The notes under the pieces: model-generated
What the model was told of the DNA's origin: nothing
The model's input: the letters and a program-made list of their open reading frames with translations, nothing else
Database searches by the model: none
Assembly: GCF_030272615.1 (NCBI RefSeq)
Contig: NC_081411.1
Span: 186,170,449 to 186,234,448, forward strand
Reading direction: 5' to 3'
Length of the DNA: 64,000 bases
Source: Cryptomeria japonica
Lineage: Eukaryota > Streptophyta > Pinopsida > Cupressales > Cupressaceae
Position numbers and translations under genes: made by a program
Shown: piece after piece, positions 10,890 to 23,616 of the stretch
Position numbering within the stretch: position 1 is the first letter of the stretch
How the letters are laid out: each line of letters begins with the position of its first letter

Positions 10890-12948
10890 AAAATGTAAAA
10901 AAAATGTTGTCTCTCAAGCATTTCAAACTACAAGAGTTCGTTGAAGTTTCCAAATCCTTGTGTTTCAAAAAACAAGCAGTGCTTAGAGTGGATGACCATT
11001 ATTATTGGGGGTCTAAATAGGAGGGAAAATGTATCTACCAAGTCTTATGGCTAGGAGTATGAATCAATTTGGTTCACCACAAGAGGTAAGGGCATTCACT
11101 TGGATCAATTCTATAGCTGAAATGTGGATATGAATATTGCGGATAAGGGTTTATTTAGCCAACATTTAGTTAGAGCTAATGGTTTTTGTTGTGGCTTTGG
11201 TGTTTCTCAAGGTAGTGAGTAGTCCTAGAAATAGGATTTGCTGAAAAAGTGTGGACCTATTGTTTCTTTGAATCATGGAATTTTGAGATGTGTCTCAGGT
11301 TGAAAAGTTGAATTTTGGATTGTCTTCAATTTTTTGATAGGGTTGGGAAAGACTACCCCATAAGATGGTTTGCCTAGCTCAAATAGATTTGGGACTTAAG
11401 GTGCTTCTATCTACGGTAGTATGCAGTTCTCGAAATAGGGTAAGATGTATAGGGGTGGAGTTAGTTGACCCCTGAAATAGGGAGAACCAAGTAAATCTCA
11501 AACTAAGAAGGGGGATGACGATATTCCTTCTATGTGTGGAGGTCCAAAGGAGATGGATGAAGTTGTTCAAGAGAAATGCAATGTGAAAACCCTTGGGAGT
11601 GAATAAAATGGTGGTAATGGGAAGGGATCTTCTAGGCCTAATGGGTTGATGTGGTCTAGTCTATTTGGAGTAGATAGAGGGAAAAGGAGCATTCTACCTT
11701 GTGAGAATAGGACAATTGTTTATTTGGAAAGCAATATTGGGCATGAAGTAGCACAAAATAAATAAAAAAATATTAGAGATAGATCTAATTGGTAGATTTA
11801 AGAGAATTTGGTCAAGCCTAGGTGAGGTATACAAATGGATTACAGAATTTTGGAGCCCCATTTTGGATGGGGATGTCTAGATATTCCTTGGGGCTTGCAG
11901 TTACTTTGTGATGGTATCTGATAGCGTACAAGATAGAAAGAACATTTTGTTAGAGTACCAATGGAGTTTGGAAGATAAATATATGCTACTATTAAAATCG
12001 TGGCATTCAGCTTTTAACTTGATTTCTAAATCCTTTAATAAGATACCAATATAGGTAAGACTCCCCAACTTACAATTGTATTTTTGGACTGAATCTTGTT
12101 TTGAAGCTATTGGAAATTTGCAAATGGGAGTTGGGTACAACCTATGGATTATGAAAGTATTTTGTTTAAATGTAGATGGTTCTTACAAACAAGTCATATG
12201 GCTACCCAACACATTAAAAGGAATAATCGAAGATAGGATTCATGGTGGAAGGAAGAAGACCCGAATCTCTATTTGGTAGAAAAATAAAGCTCCGAACCTT
12301 CAGAGATCAATTCGAGTGAGAGATATATTGAAAGACAGAAAGAAAAGGACTCAAAATTTCCTTAAAAAGGAGTAATAAGAGGGAGGGAAATAGGGAAATT
12401 GGTGTTGATTATTCAGTGGTATTGGAAGACTCTAGAAATGAATCTTCATGATCTTTGGATTTGGGGGATTCTCCCATTGCGAACATGGGGGTCTTAGGAA
12501 GAGTTGTGCGAGAAAACATAGGAAATATAGACATAGAAATATCTTGTATCCTTGAGGTGAAGTAGGAATCTTGTGGTGCCATAATGAAGGAACAAAAGGA
12601 AGTTGCAAAGTTGGAAAAAGGCTAGGAAATTGTGAAAGGAAAGAAAAATAAGAGATCAAAGAGAGATGGATCTTTGAATATACCCTCTAGTTCTCATGTA
12701 AAAGATCGAACAAACAAAAATAGGGATGATAATAGTAGGGATTAGGGGGTTCTAATAGCTATGCTAAAGTGTCTATGTTTGAAATTAGGCCATTTTGGGT
12801 TGGGGCATTGTGAATGGCGGATTCAGTAATTAGTGGGATATCTAGCAATATGGTCAAGCTTGACATTTTGTAATGATCTTATTTTTATTGTTTAATTAAA
12901 AGGGGTGTTGGACCTACTAGTAATATAATTATCAAAAAAAATATTGAT
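10890..12948 (+). mobile_element. ORF1-only LINE copy (half-LINE)
   Basis: Plus strand. About 11780-12290 encodes a DUF4283-like ORF1 core: FKRIWSSLGEVYKWI, then DRKNILLEYQWSLED, LLLKSWHSAFNLIS, KSFNKIPI and VRLPNLQLYFW. DUF4283 is the nucleic-acid binding domain of plant LINE ORF1 proteins. After a Lys/Arg-rich C-terminal stretch (to about 12870) the sequence passes into GGGGTGTTGGACCTACTAG and an A-run at 12938-12946, the usual 3' tail of plant LINEs. There is no endonuclease or RT between ORF1 and tail, so ORF2 is missing. Several in-frame stops show it is dead. The 5' limit is uncertain. Confidence 0.6.
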
Positions 12949-13541
12949 ATAAAAAAATTCAAAGATAATATAAATATTTTTGAATTCCAAATATTTGTCC
13001 AATTGAAAAGGGGGTGACAAAGCAACAATTTAAAATCTCAAATTGACATAGTATTTCCCTTCCTTAGAAGAGGCCTAGATCAAGTTATCTTCATCATCCA
13101 ATCTAAAAAAAATGACATTATTAAGAATCTCGAGCACTCATCAACAACCATTCTCATTGGATGATCAAAGTCTAGAGGGTTAATTCTCCACACATGAGGG
13201 AAATAACTCGGAATCCAATAGCCTTTGACATAGCTCCCAAATATATTAGTTAATTCTCTTTCAATAGTTGAATAGATGGGGTGAAACTCTAAGGGGATAG
13301 GGGAAGACTATGGGTCTTTCCATAAAGTTAGGGAGTTATTGGGTTGAGGATGATATCTTAGAAGTGGCTTGATAAAAGATCTAGACATAATGTAGGGCTC
13401 CTTTTTGTTTCTCAGAAAAAGTAGAGCCCAACTATTTATGAGGAGTGACCAATATGCTATATTAAAATTTATTATATATTATTTTATAATTTTTTTAAAA
13501 GTAATATATTGATATAAAATAATTCAAAGATAATATTAATG
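12942..13541 (-). repeat. Second copy of a LINE ORF2 segment, flanked by ~36-bp direct repeats
   Basis: 12975-13495 matches 10335-10870 in the same orientation (shared words include CCAATATGCTATATTA and GGGTCTTTCCATAAAG). It is bordered by near-identical sequences starting ATATTGATATAAAA at 12942 and 13506, about 36 bp each. That is longer than ordinary LINE target duplications, so repair-type duplication is possible. Confidence 0.7.
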
Positions 13542-13559
13542 TTTTGCATTTTTTTATTT

Positions 13560-15640
13560 TTTTAACAAGAATATCTTAAATATTTTTGAAATGTGAATTT
13601 ACAAACTTGTTTTAATTGTAGCAATAAATTTATGATGTTTGTTTTATATATAAAATTTTATAACATTCATTGTTATCATTATTGTATAATTTTACTTTTT
13701 TTTTTATATATATACACTTTATTTGTCATACAACTTACAGCTAACATATATCTTAGTACGAGGTGTGTAGGTGGTCTATGGGGAGACAATCCCTCCATTT
13801 GGTTCTTGCCCCTTCCCTACACTATGCTTCTTGGGAGGTGCCTATGCCACCATTGTTGGGTTTTCCTAAGGTGGGTTGCAGTTGCATTGCATTTTCCTAG
13901 ACCTATCCTTTGGGATGTGTGTTGGGAGAGGTTTGTGTTGGTTCCTCTACTCCCTCTCTACTATTGGTGTTTGGGGATGGGGCCCTTCCTTTTATTTTGT
14001 GTCTTGTCTTCACTATTGTTCTTAGGATGCCTCTCTTCTCACTGGTTCCCTTGATTGTGGGTTGTGCTAGGTAGTTAATTTTTGTTTTGGTTATGCTTGT
14101 TGCCCCTATGGTGCCTTATAGAGATTTTGTGTTCCTTTGTGTCTTCTAGAAAGTGGGTTTTTGGAAGGAGTATGTTGATGTTTGGACTATCTTCTCTGTG
14201 TTTGGGTTAGAGGTGTTTTTCCCTCTTCTTATGTGGAGGGATCTAGTTAGGTTTTTAGATCTTACATGCCTTTGGTGGGGCCTATGCTACTAGCTTGCTT
14301 CCTATATGTAGAGACTCCTTTTGAGGTGAATTTTTCTTGGTGGGGAGTTGAATGAGGTCTATGGGGTGGTGGATTCACTTTAGTTCTCAAGGGAAGATGG
14401 TTTACTTAGTCGAGTTGGTGTTTGACTTTATGTGGTGGGTTGGAAGCAATGGTGTGATAAGGACCAGTTACCCTATGGGTGCCTAACTAGAGAGAGCTCT
14501 ATTCCCTTCCTACTTTTCACAATGGTGATATTGATTTCTTCTGGAAACTACCGTCCTTTGTTTGGGTTGGTGTTTCTGTTTTTGCAGCCCCTTTTTCTCC
14601 TATGGTTCCTTTCTTGGAATGGAGTTATTGTCCTACTATTAGGATAAGGTTTTGGAATGCCTTTCAAAATATTTCTATTATTTTTTGCTCACTTGGTTTC
14701 TTCTCTTTTAGTTTAAGGGTTATTTTCTAAATGCTTTGGGATCTTGTCATAAACCCCTTTGTTTTAGGTTGATATTTTTTATGTGATGGGAACTTTGGTT
14801 TGATTGGTTTGAGGACTCGATCAAATTTATCCTTTCAGAAAAGGGCTTGTCCTTTTTTGGTTTCATTTTTATGGTGGGCTCATTACTTGTGAGTTTCCAC
14901 TTGTGTTCCTATTGGCAGTTATGTATCAGTAATGGGCCTATCATGTCTTTATCTAATCAAAACATATATCTTTATAAAAATTATAAAGAACATCAAAAGA
15001 TATTTTTTACCATTTTTTTTTTTAATATAACTTATAAATACTTTGAAATAAATTAATATTAACCACTAAAAATGAATATAAAAACTAATTGTCATAAAAT
15101 TTATTTAAGTCCACATTAAAATATAGTAAAATTTTGAAATTAATTGCAAAGACCAAGTAAATTCCTTGTTGAAGCACATCAATTAAATATTAAATGTTTG
15201 CAATTATTTGAGTAAACTTTGAGCTCTTTCTAAAGAAAGCTCTTAAATTTTAAAATATGCCATATAATTATATTATTGAATGCATATCATTATATTACTA
15301 AATTTTGGGGCTCCAGCTCTAGGGAATTCTAGTAGAAAATTTACTTTTAGCTTTGATTTATATTTTGATGATAAGGTGATTTTTTGTTATAAATGGGCAC
15401 TAAATATTTAATGGTGGTATTGGTTAGAGTTATACGACTATTCTTTTGTAATGGTGCACCTATGTATTGAGGTCCCTTTTGATAAACAATACTATTTCCT
15501 ATTGTAGTCTAAATTTGCTTTGTTGTGTGGTTTTTGGGTTGTTAGACCACTTATAGTTTTCTATTTTTGGTTGCCTTCTATTTGCCTAATTTATGTAATT
15601 TTTTTATATTGGTTCAATATAAAAAAAATCATTAATGGTG
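13560..15640 (+). other. T/G-rich unclassified repeat ending in an A-run
   Basis: From about 13740 to 14940 the plus strand is poor in A and rich in T and G, with words such as GGTTTTTGGG and TGGTTCC. Near 15540-15640 it runs into TTATATTGGTTCAATATAAA AAA, which looks like a retroposon 3' end. Open frames here (for example 13593-14054) show no domain and begin in low-complexity sequence, so I do not call genes. A LINE 3' region is a guess. The part 14940-15500 is plain AT-rich DNA. Confidence 0.3.
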
Positions 15641-17591
15641 GTTGTTCCAGTGGAAAAAAAACTGATGTTTTGATTTTTTCCTAATTAAAAATTCTGTTTT
15701 TTTCCAATTTCTTCAAAGTAACTTTATTTTTTAACATGTGAATAGATAGCTTATCTCTTTTTTATTTACTATCATGGATAAATACAACATCACACAAAAA
15801 AAAGCATATTTGATGTAGAAGTAACTTGCTAAACCCACTTTGTGATTGTAGATGCCTTTCCGCATAATGATTAGAGAGAGTTGTTGGCATTACATAGAGA
15901 TCAAGAAAGTTGTTATTGTACTATTATATCATTTTTTATTTTATTTAGTTTGAAATAATATTATTTAATTTATTTTTTGAATATTGTAATGCTTTTTTGT
16001 AAATAAGTTTATATTTAAATATATAATTTTTTTAAGTAGTTATAAATGTATAATTTTCTATCTTTAATATATTTGATAATATATTTCACAAATCAAGTTT
16101 CAAATATGTTTATCTTATTGAAATTTAAGATAATCAATAATGCTAGCTTTTAAACTTAATTTTCTCTATAATTTAAAAATGCATTGTTTTATATATCTCA
16201 CTATAGTCTATAGACTATACTCATTAATTTCATAAAGAAATATTTTTCTTATACATCCATTTGCTACCTTCTTTCCAATAGCTTTAGAATTGCATTAGAT
16301 GTTCGTTGACATATGCACAAACTATAGTTTCTAATTTTTTTAAAGGTGAAATGCATTATAGGTTTCTATAGGTAACGTTTTAGAATCCAACTACTAGATA
16401 ATATTATGAATTTTCTAGCTAATTGTCTAATATGTTTTATTTTGTTTTTTTTCCTAATGGAGAGTTGAACATTTACTACTTTCTACCAATAGAATAAGAC
16501 AAATTAGGAAAAGAGGGGATGGAAAATTGAAAACTTGAGATTGAGAAAAGAAAATTTATTATGCTTTTTAAATTTAATAGGCTATGTTCAAGTCATATTG
16601 TAGTGCAACTTATGGGTGATATTTAGGAAAGTATGTTATTATTAGGCCTAGAACTTTGAGTTTGACCTTAAAAGTCTATCTTTTCATCACTATTTCATCT
16701 AGATAGAAGTATCCTATTTAATTATGAAAACATCTCATAACTTTATGAAAGATATTATGTAGAATCAAAGAAAGTTATATGGTGCTTGAACAAAATTCAA
16801 TTTTTTTTAGCATGAATTAATCCTATGATTTCTATAGAAATTAGCTAAGTTAACAAGTATTTATTAGAAATCACTAAACTGGTAGGCTTGGGATTTGAAA
16901 TTAACAACCATTAGTATGTTTAAGAAAGCCAAATGCATGGTTTTATTTTTAAGAAGGGTAACTAATTATGATTGCCCTTTTAGGAATAATGAACATTCTT
17001 AGACACCCATTCCTTTCCTTCCTCAAAACCCCTCCAAACAACCTTCTTATCAACCTACTCTTTGTTAACAAATCCCTTCTTCTCCATGAGTCCAATCTTG
17101 AACCATTTCTTCTTCCATGATCCCTTGACTAATGCTACATTCTTATTAACTTGTTGTAGCTTTTCCTTATGAGGATGTTGTTATACATTCTAATAGTAGG
17201 AAATTATTAGGAAAAATAAATAACCTTCTAGATTACTTATTTCTTCCCATCAACATCTCAATATGATTTGATCACATTCTTACTCTCACTCTTCTACATA
17301 TTTCCTAGTGCACATTAACTTGATCTAGACCTCACATTTCTACTCTCACTCTTCTATAGAATTCCCAGTGCACATTAAAGATCTAGACCCCTACTACCTC
17401 TAAAGATAACTAGAGTAATGATCAAGTTGTTATGTTTTCCAATGTGGACATGTTCAAGGGTGACCAAGTGACAACTACTTGTGTAGATGGATCATCAATA
17501 AAGTTTTCCACATGGTTGTCATCCTCGGTACTTGGATGGAAAGTTTCATATTGGTTTAGTGGATTTGAAGTGACAAGCTAGCTATAATATC
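15641..17591. other. AT-rich intergenic DNA, no gene seen
   Basis: No open frame of note on either strand. A small imperfect tandem duplication lies at about 17275-17395, where TCTACTCTCACTCTTCTA-type words occur twice about 64 bp apart. The left target-duplication copy (AATTC) of element D lies at 17592-17596. Confidence 0.6.
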
Positions 17592-17596
17592 AATTC

Positions 17597-18286
17597 TATT
17601 AATGCATTAGTAGCCTCTGCAAGATAAGACTCTCCTAACTCAATAATCTCCTATATTCTGTTTACTCATTTCATGCTTTATGTTTATCAGATTATAACAT
17701 TGGTCACAATTATGATATTGATATTGGATTAGATTGACGACATGCTTAACTTTGTTAAGCGTCAATCTAATATGCTATCGGGGTATTAACCTGATAGCAT
17801 ATAATGCTAACAATTATTGTTTATGTTAATCCATGTGCTTTGATACTGATTCATAATCGGGTATGTTTTATATATCTGCAACAATTAACAAAAGACATAT
17901 GATATAGATCGAATATGTTTAAGCACTATTATCATTAACATATCGATCGATATGATTAAGCATTATTATCATCAATGATGATACCGATTCATTATCGGGC
18001 ATGTTATAAACATTGTTATCATTAAAGATACCGATGCATTATCGGGTATGATTGAAGCATCGATTAGTTATGGATTGGATGTTGTTAGCAGGGGTCAAGA
18101 CCAAGTGACTATTTATACATCATTCCAATCAAAGGAGATGACATTGAAATCGATACATGTTCATTCACCTTACCTGTAGTAAAAGAGAAAGATAACAATA
18201 TTAGTATCGTTGACATAATATCAAATTGAAATACACCATCCTGCATATAACTTGTCCATTAAATTGGAAATTACAATACATTTACA
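17597..18286 (+). repeat. 5' LTR of element D
   Basis: 690 bp, ending TTTACA right before the primer site. Its U3 carries a series of short dyads, each of the form ACCGATnCATnATCGGGT, and a longer one around TGCTATCGGG. The TATA-like box TATTTATAC is at 18110-18118. Compared with the 3' LTR it lacks about 50 bp just upstream of this TATA box. Confidence 0.92.
18110..18118 (+). promoter_or_regulatory. TATA-like box in the 5' LTR of element D
   Basis: TATTTATAC, about 170 bp before the LTR end, matching the same word at 23450-23458 in the other LTR. The position fits the U3/R border of a Copia LTR. No transcript start can be seen from sequence. Confidence 0.5.
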
Positions 18287-18300
18287 TGGTATCAGAGCCA
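18287..18300 (+). other. Primer binding site of element D
   Basis: TGGTATCAGAGCCA directly follows the 5' LTR and is a perfect 12-base match to the plant initiator-Met tRNA complement used by Copia elements. Confidence 0.95.
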
Positions 18301-18380
18301 AGTTGATTGAACTTGAGGATATTTAATTTAGTGAAACAAATTTAAAGAACAAGGTTATATACTACATCACATTTCTTCAA

Positions 18381-21300
18381 ATGGCCAGCGCTATCAGATT
18401 CGAAGACAGAATCGGAGGTGGTGATGATTTTCAGCCTAGAAATTCAGAATTCAAATGACCTTAAAGGAGAACAAAGTGGATTCATTTGTTCAAACTAAAA
18501 ATGATCAGCCCAAAAATGAACTTGACAAAACAGCATGGATTGAGGGAAATGAAAAGGCAATAAAAATAATAGTTGATGGGGTGAGAAACAACATAATGCC
18601 CATCATAAGGAAACATCAGACAGCCTATAAAATGTTCAAATCTCTTGAAAGCATATTTGAGATATCAAATGCAAGTCAAACTCTAGCACTAAAATGAGAA
18701 ATAAATCATATCACCATGAACAAAGGGGAGACAATCAATGCCTACTTTATGCGGATATCAGTTCTAAAAGATGAACTTGCAACTCTGGACTACGAGATCC
18801 AAAGCAAAGAGCTAACACTCATTGCTTTAGATGGGTTGCCTAGTGGATGGAGCACATTCGTCCAAGCCATCAGTGCAAGGTCCAAATATCCCAAATTTGA
18901 AAGGTTAAGGGATGACTGTCTCCAAGAGGAATCAAGATTGAACAAAATAGGAATGAAACACAAGAATATAGATGAAGACCTGCAGGTTATAAACACCAAT
19001 TCCACCAAGCAAAACAAGAAAAGGCAGTTTAGAAAAAGAAAAGGTCGTCAAGGCAAGAACACTTCAAAGAAGGACTTATCTCATATTCAATGTTATAGAT
19101 GTGATCAGTTCAGACACTTCATTGCAAAATGCCCAGAAAGAACCAAGAAACATGCTACATTTTTCAAAGCAGGAAAGACTAAAGGGGAAGATGACTCCGG
19201 GAAATATGTATTCTACTCAGCACTCACAAGTCAAGCTTCTAACAAAATCAACTCATGGGTAATTGACAGTGGTTCATCCAAGCACATCACTGGGTTTAGA
19301 GAATCACTTGATTCCATGACAGAGGAGAGTGATGAGGACGTAACCATTGGAGATGACTCCACATATCCAGTCAAAGGAGTAGGAACCTGCACCATCAAAT
19401 TGAAGACAGGCATAACCTTACAGCTTGAAGGAGTACTATATGTCCCCGGCATCAAAAGAAACCTAGTTTGTATATCAGCACTGGAAGATAAAGGATACAG
19501 AGTGATGTTCATGGACAAAAAAGTATTGGCCTGGCCAAGGAACTCCTCCATCAAGAAGGCAAAGACCATTGGACAGAGACAGGGCTATTTGTATGAGTTG
19601 TGCATGGAAACCAATCTAGCTCTAATTCATGAAACCACTAATGCAAATGAAGTTTGGCATAGAAGATTAGGCCATCTGAATTTTAGGGCTTTATCTTCAA
19701 TGGGAAACCTTGTCACAGGTCTACCCAAATTAAAGCAAGATCATTCAGGGGTATGCAAAGGATGTGCCCTAGGTAAGAATACCAAAGGTGAATTTCAAAA
19801 TAGTACTAGGAAAACTAGCAAAATTCTAGAATTAGTTCATTCTAATGTATGTGGACCTATGTCCGTATCCTCTCTAGGGGGATTCTTGTATTATGTAATA
19901 TTTGTTGATGACTACTCTAGGAAGACTTGGATCTACTTTTTGAAAAGTAAAGAATCAAAAGAGATCCTCTCTAGATTTAAAGAATTTAAATCACTAACTA
20001 AAAACCACTCAGGAAACAAAGTTAAAACCCTAAGAACCGACAATGGGGGGGAATACACATCAGATTCATTTAAAGAATTTTGTAGAGATAATGGGATTAA
20101 GAGGGAGCTTACTATACCTTATAACCCCCAACAAAATGGGGTAGTAGAAAGGAAAAATAGGACTATAGTTGAAGCTACCAAAGCCATGATACTAGATCAA
20201 AACCTTAACACTAATCTCTGGGCTGAAGCTTCTAGCACCGCTATGTATATACAGAACAAGTGCCCTCACTCCCATCTTGAGGACAAAACTCCTGAGGAAG
20301 TATTCACTAAGATTAAGCCTGATATTAGTCACCTTAGGATATTTGGATGTCCCATCTATATTCATATACCTAAAGAAAAGAGACTAAAACTAGAACCTTC
20401 TGGAAAAAGAGGGTTTCTTGTAGGATGTAGTGAAACCTCCAAAGCCTACAGAATCTATGTACCTGGTCAAAGAAATATTGAACTAAGTAGGGATGTAATA
20501 TTTGAAGAAGACCTGGCTTTCAAAAGAGCCCAGAACTTCATAGAACCTGAAATCTGTGTACCTACCTCTAACTTAGATGAAAATCCTGCCCCTGAGTTTC
20601 AGAGGGAGAATCTAGATGAAACTGAAAATGAACATGAAAACAAACCTAGAAATCTCAAGAAAAGACCACTCTGGGCCACCAAAACTGTAGAAGAAGCTCA
20701 GAGGTTTGCTGCTCCTTCTGGAACCTTCAGAGAAAGCAAAAGACCTAATAAATTTACTACCTATGTTGCTCTTATGAATGACCTATCTAAAAATGAACCC
20801 GACAATGTAATAGATGCCATTAAACATCAAGTATGGAAGGATGCTATGTCTGAAGAGTATCAATCCATAATAAAAAATGATGTATGGGAAATTGGACATC
20901 CCTAGACCAACTAAGAAGGCTGTTATTTCTTCTAAATGGCTCTTCAAGATCAAAACATGTAGCAGATGGCAGCATTGAAAAAATATAAGGCAAGATTTAT
21001 TGCTAGAGGTTTTTCTCAAAAGGAAGGGATAGACTATGAAGAAACATTTGCTCCTATAGCCAGATATACCTCAATAAGAGTTGTACTAGCCATTGCAGTA
21101 GAAAAGGGATGGAAGGTACATCAAATGGATGTAAAGGCATCTTTTCTTAATGGAGAGATGTCTGAAGAAGTATACTTAGAGCAACCTAAAGGGTTTGAGA
21201 TCTATCATGCAGAATCTCATGTGTGTAGACTCAAGAAAGCTCTATATGGGCTCAAACAGGCTCCCAAGGCCTGGTATGAAAGAATTGACACATATCTATC

Positions 21301-22339
21301 AACACTAGGCTTCTCTAAAAATGAAGCAGATCCTAATCTCTACTACAAATAGAATAAAGGTGATATGCTAATAATGATTTTATATGTTGATGATTTATTA
21401 ATCACAGGAGAGGATCATCTTATAGATCAATGCAAGAAAGAGCTATCCAAAGAATTTGATACGAAGGACTTGGGATTCCTTCATTATTTCCTAGGGTTGG
21501 AAGTATGGCAGAATCCTAACAATATTGTGCTAAACCAAGGCAAGTATACATTAGATATCCTGTAGAGATTTGGAATGCTCAACTGTAGACCCATGACCAC
21601 TCCAATGGAAACCAATCTTCATAAACTTAAAGAAGCAGCAGTAGAATCACCTTCTACTGACCCCACTCTATATAGGCAAATGATTGGGTCTCTTATGTAT
21701 TTGGTAAATACAAGACTAGATATCTGCTATGCAGTAAATGCCTTAAGTCAGTTTATGTGTGAGCCAAAAGAGATACATCTGGTAGCAGTAAAACACATTA
21801 TGAGATATTTACAAGGCACCTTAAACCTTCGTCTCAAGTATAAGAAAATTGATCTTAATCTACACGGATTCTCAGATTCAAATTGGGCTGGAAGTGTGAC
21901 TGATCGGAAAAGCACCTCTGGGTGCTGCTTCAGTTTGGGATCAGCCATGATATCCTGGATCAGTAGAAAGCAGTCTTCTATAGAGCAAAGTTCCACCGAG
22001 GCTGAATACATTGCAGCCTCCATGGCTACCCGAGAAGTAGTGTGGCTTAGAAAGTTGCTTGTGGGATTGTTTGGCAATCTGATGAAACCTACTATCATCC
22101 ATTGCAACAATCAAAGTTGCATAAAACTTTCAGTGAATCCAGTGTTCCATGATAGATCCAAACATATTGAAATCCCATACCATTATGTACGAGACATGGT
22201 AGACAAAAATGTGATCAAATTAGAATATGTTAATACAGGAGATCAGACTGCAGATATTCTGACCAAACCACTTTCCAAAGTGAAGGTTGATCACTTCAGA
22301 AAGGGTTTAGGTATGATAGAAAGGTACTCTGCTTTGTAA
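18381..22339 (+). pseudogene. Gag-Pol region of Copia element D (fossil)
   Basis: Domains in order, with approximate places: Gag front part of the plant UBN2 type 18381-19080; zinc knuckle CYRCDQFRHFIAKC near 19090; aspartic protease DSGSSKHITG near 19265; integrase zinc region (VWHRRLGHLN ... CKGC) near 19650-19780; integrase core with FVDDYSRKTW, RTDNGGEYTS and PQQNGVVERKNR, 19840-20300; RT 20960-21565 with FLNGEMSEEVYLEQPKGF and YVDDLLITG; RNase H 21575-22339 with DSNWAGSVTDRKSTSG and SSTEAEYIA, ending with the ADILTKPL motif usual at the Copia C terminus. It is close to full length for the family. It is broken in about four places, so it is taken as dead. Confidence 0.93.
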
Positions 22340-22868
22340 ATAAGATGTTGAAAATGTAAACTTCTTTTGTCATGTTGGGACATTCTGGATTTTACCCCCT
22401 ATGCTCATATCTAAGAGGTGACAATCTCTCAGATTATGAACACTTGTATGCAGACATCATAAGGTGATGATCTTATGATTCTCAAACCAGTTATCATGTT
22501 GGATCTCTGGTATGTCATGGATGTGCCATGATGTTGTTGTGATAAAACATTTGTATGAAATGTTTGTGCACATATCACAACCTGGATAAGATGAGAATTT
22601 AACCATCCTCATATGTTTATCCTCAGTATTGCATGTTTAGGCGATACTGATATCATGTGTTTAGGTGATATCTTGTCATAATAAAATGATGAATCTATTA
22701 TATCACATAGATTGTTGGTACCCTATGTCACATACTTAGGGTAATGTTTTATGTTTGTATTCTATGTTCTGATGGTACTTCATATTATATGTATAGATGA
22801 TATATCTTCTTGGAGATTGACATTTTGAAAAAGAAATGTGATGCAGGTTATCTTATCTTCCAAAAGCT
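22340..22868 (+). other. 3' untranslated part of element D
   Basis: About 530 bp between RNase H and the polypurine tract. It repeats short words around GGTGATATC, TATCATGTGTTTAGG and CATGTTTAGGCGATAC, each near-palindromic, recalling the dyads of the LTR. No open frame. Confidence 0.6.
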
Positions 22869-22877
22869 AAGAGGAAG
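22869..22877 (+). other. Polypurine tract of element D
   Basis: AAGAGGAAG directly before the 3' LTR start TGTTAATG. Confidence 0.7.
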
Positions 22878-23616
22878 TGTTAATGCATTAGTAGCCTCTA
22901 CAAGATAAAACTCTCCTAACTCAGTAATCTCCTATATTCTGTTTACTCATTTCATGCTTTATGTTTATCAGATTATAACATTAGTCACAATTATGATATT
23001 GATATTGGATTAGATTGACGACATGCTTAACTATGTTAAGCATCAATCTAATATGCTATCGGGTATTAACCCGATAGCATATAATGCTAACAATTATTGT
23101 TTATGTTAATCCATATGCTTTGATACCGATTCATAATCGGGTATGTTTTATATATCTGCAACAATTAACAAAAGACATATGATATCGATCGAATATTTTT
23201 AAGCACTATTATCATTAACATATCGATCGATATGATTAAGCACTATTATCATTAGCGATGATACCGATTTATTATCGGGCATGTTATAAATGTTGTTATC
23301 ATTAAAGATACCGATGCATTATCGGGTATGATTGAAGCACCGATTAGTTACGGATTGGATGTTGTTAGTAGGGGTCACGACCAAGTGACATCTTGGTCGG
23401 ACATGTCATCAAGGTGCCACTTGATCGTGGCCACCCTACTATTTATACATCATTCCAATCAAAGGAGATGACATTGAAATAGATACATGTTCATTCTCCT
23501 TACCTGTAGTAAAAGAGAAAGATAACAATATTAGTATCATTGACATAATATCAAATTGAAATACACCATCTTGCATATAACTTGTCCATTAAATTGGAAA
23601 TTACAATACATTTACA
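22878..23616 (+). repeat. 3' LTR of element D
   Basis: 739 bp, TGTTAATG ... TTTACA. Contains the array of ATCGGGTAT-type dyads (about 23020-23330), a near-perfect palindrome centred at about 23066 (arms ATATGCTATCGGGTA), and a stem-capable pair GGGTCACGACCAAGTG / CACTTGATCGTGG at 23372-23435 just before the TATA-like box at 23450. Confidence 0.92.

Noticed and set aside
13593-14054. Plus-strand Cys/Leu/Trp-rich frame as a membrane protein gene
   Set aside because: Its residues follow the T/G skew of the DNA, its front is low-complexity, and no start context or homology is visible.
18287-18300. Possible tRNA gene piece
   Set aside because: The match to initiator-Met tRNA is the retroelement primer site; no cloverleaf surrounds this or the similar sites at 7266, 32104, 40113, 48846 and 61015.
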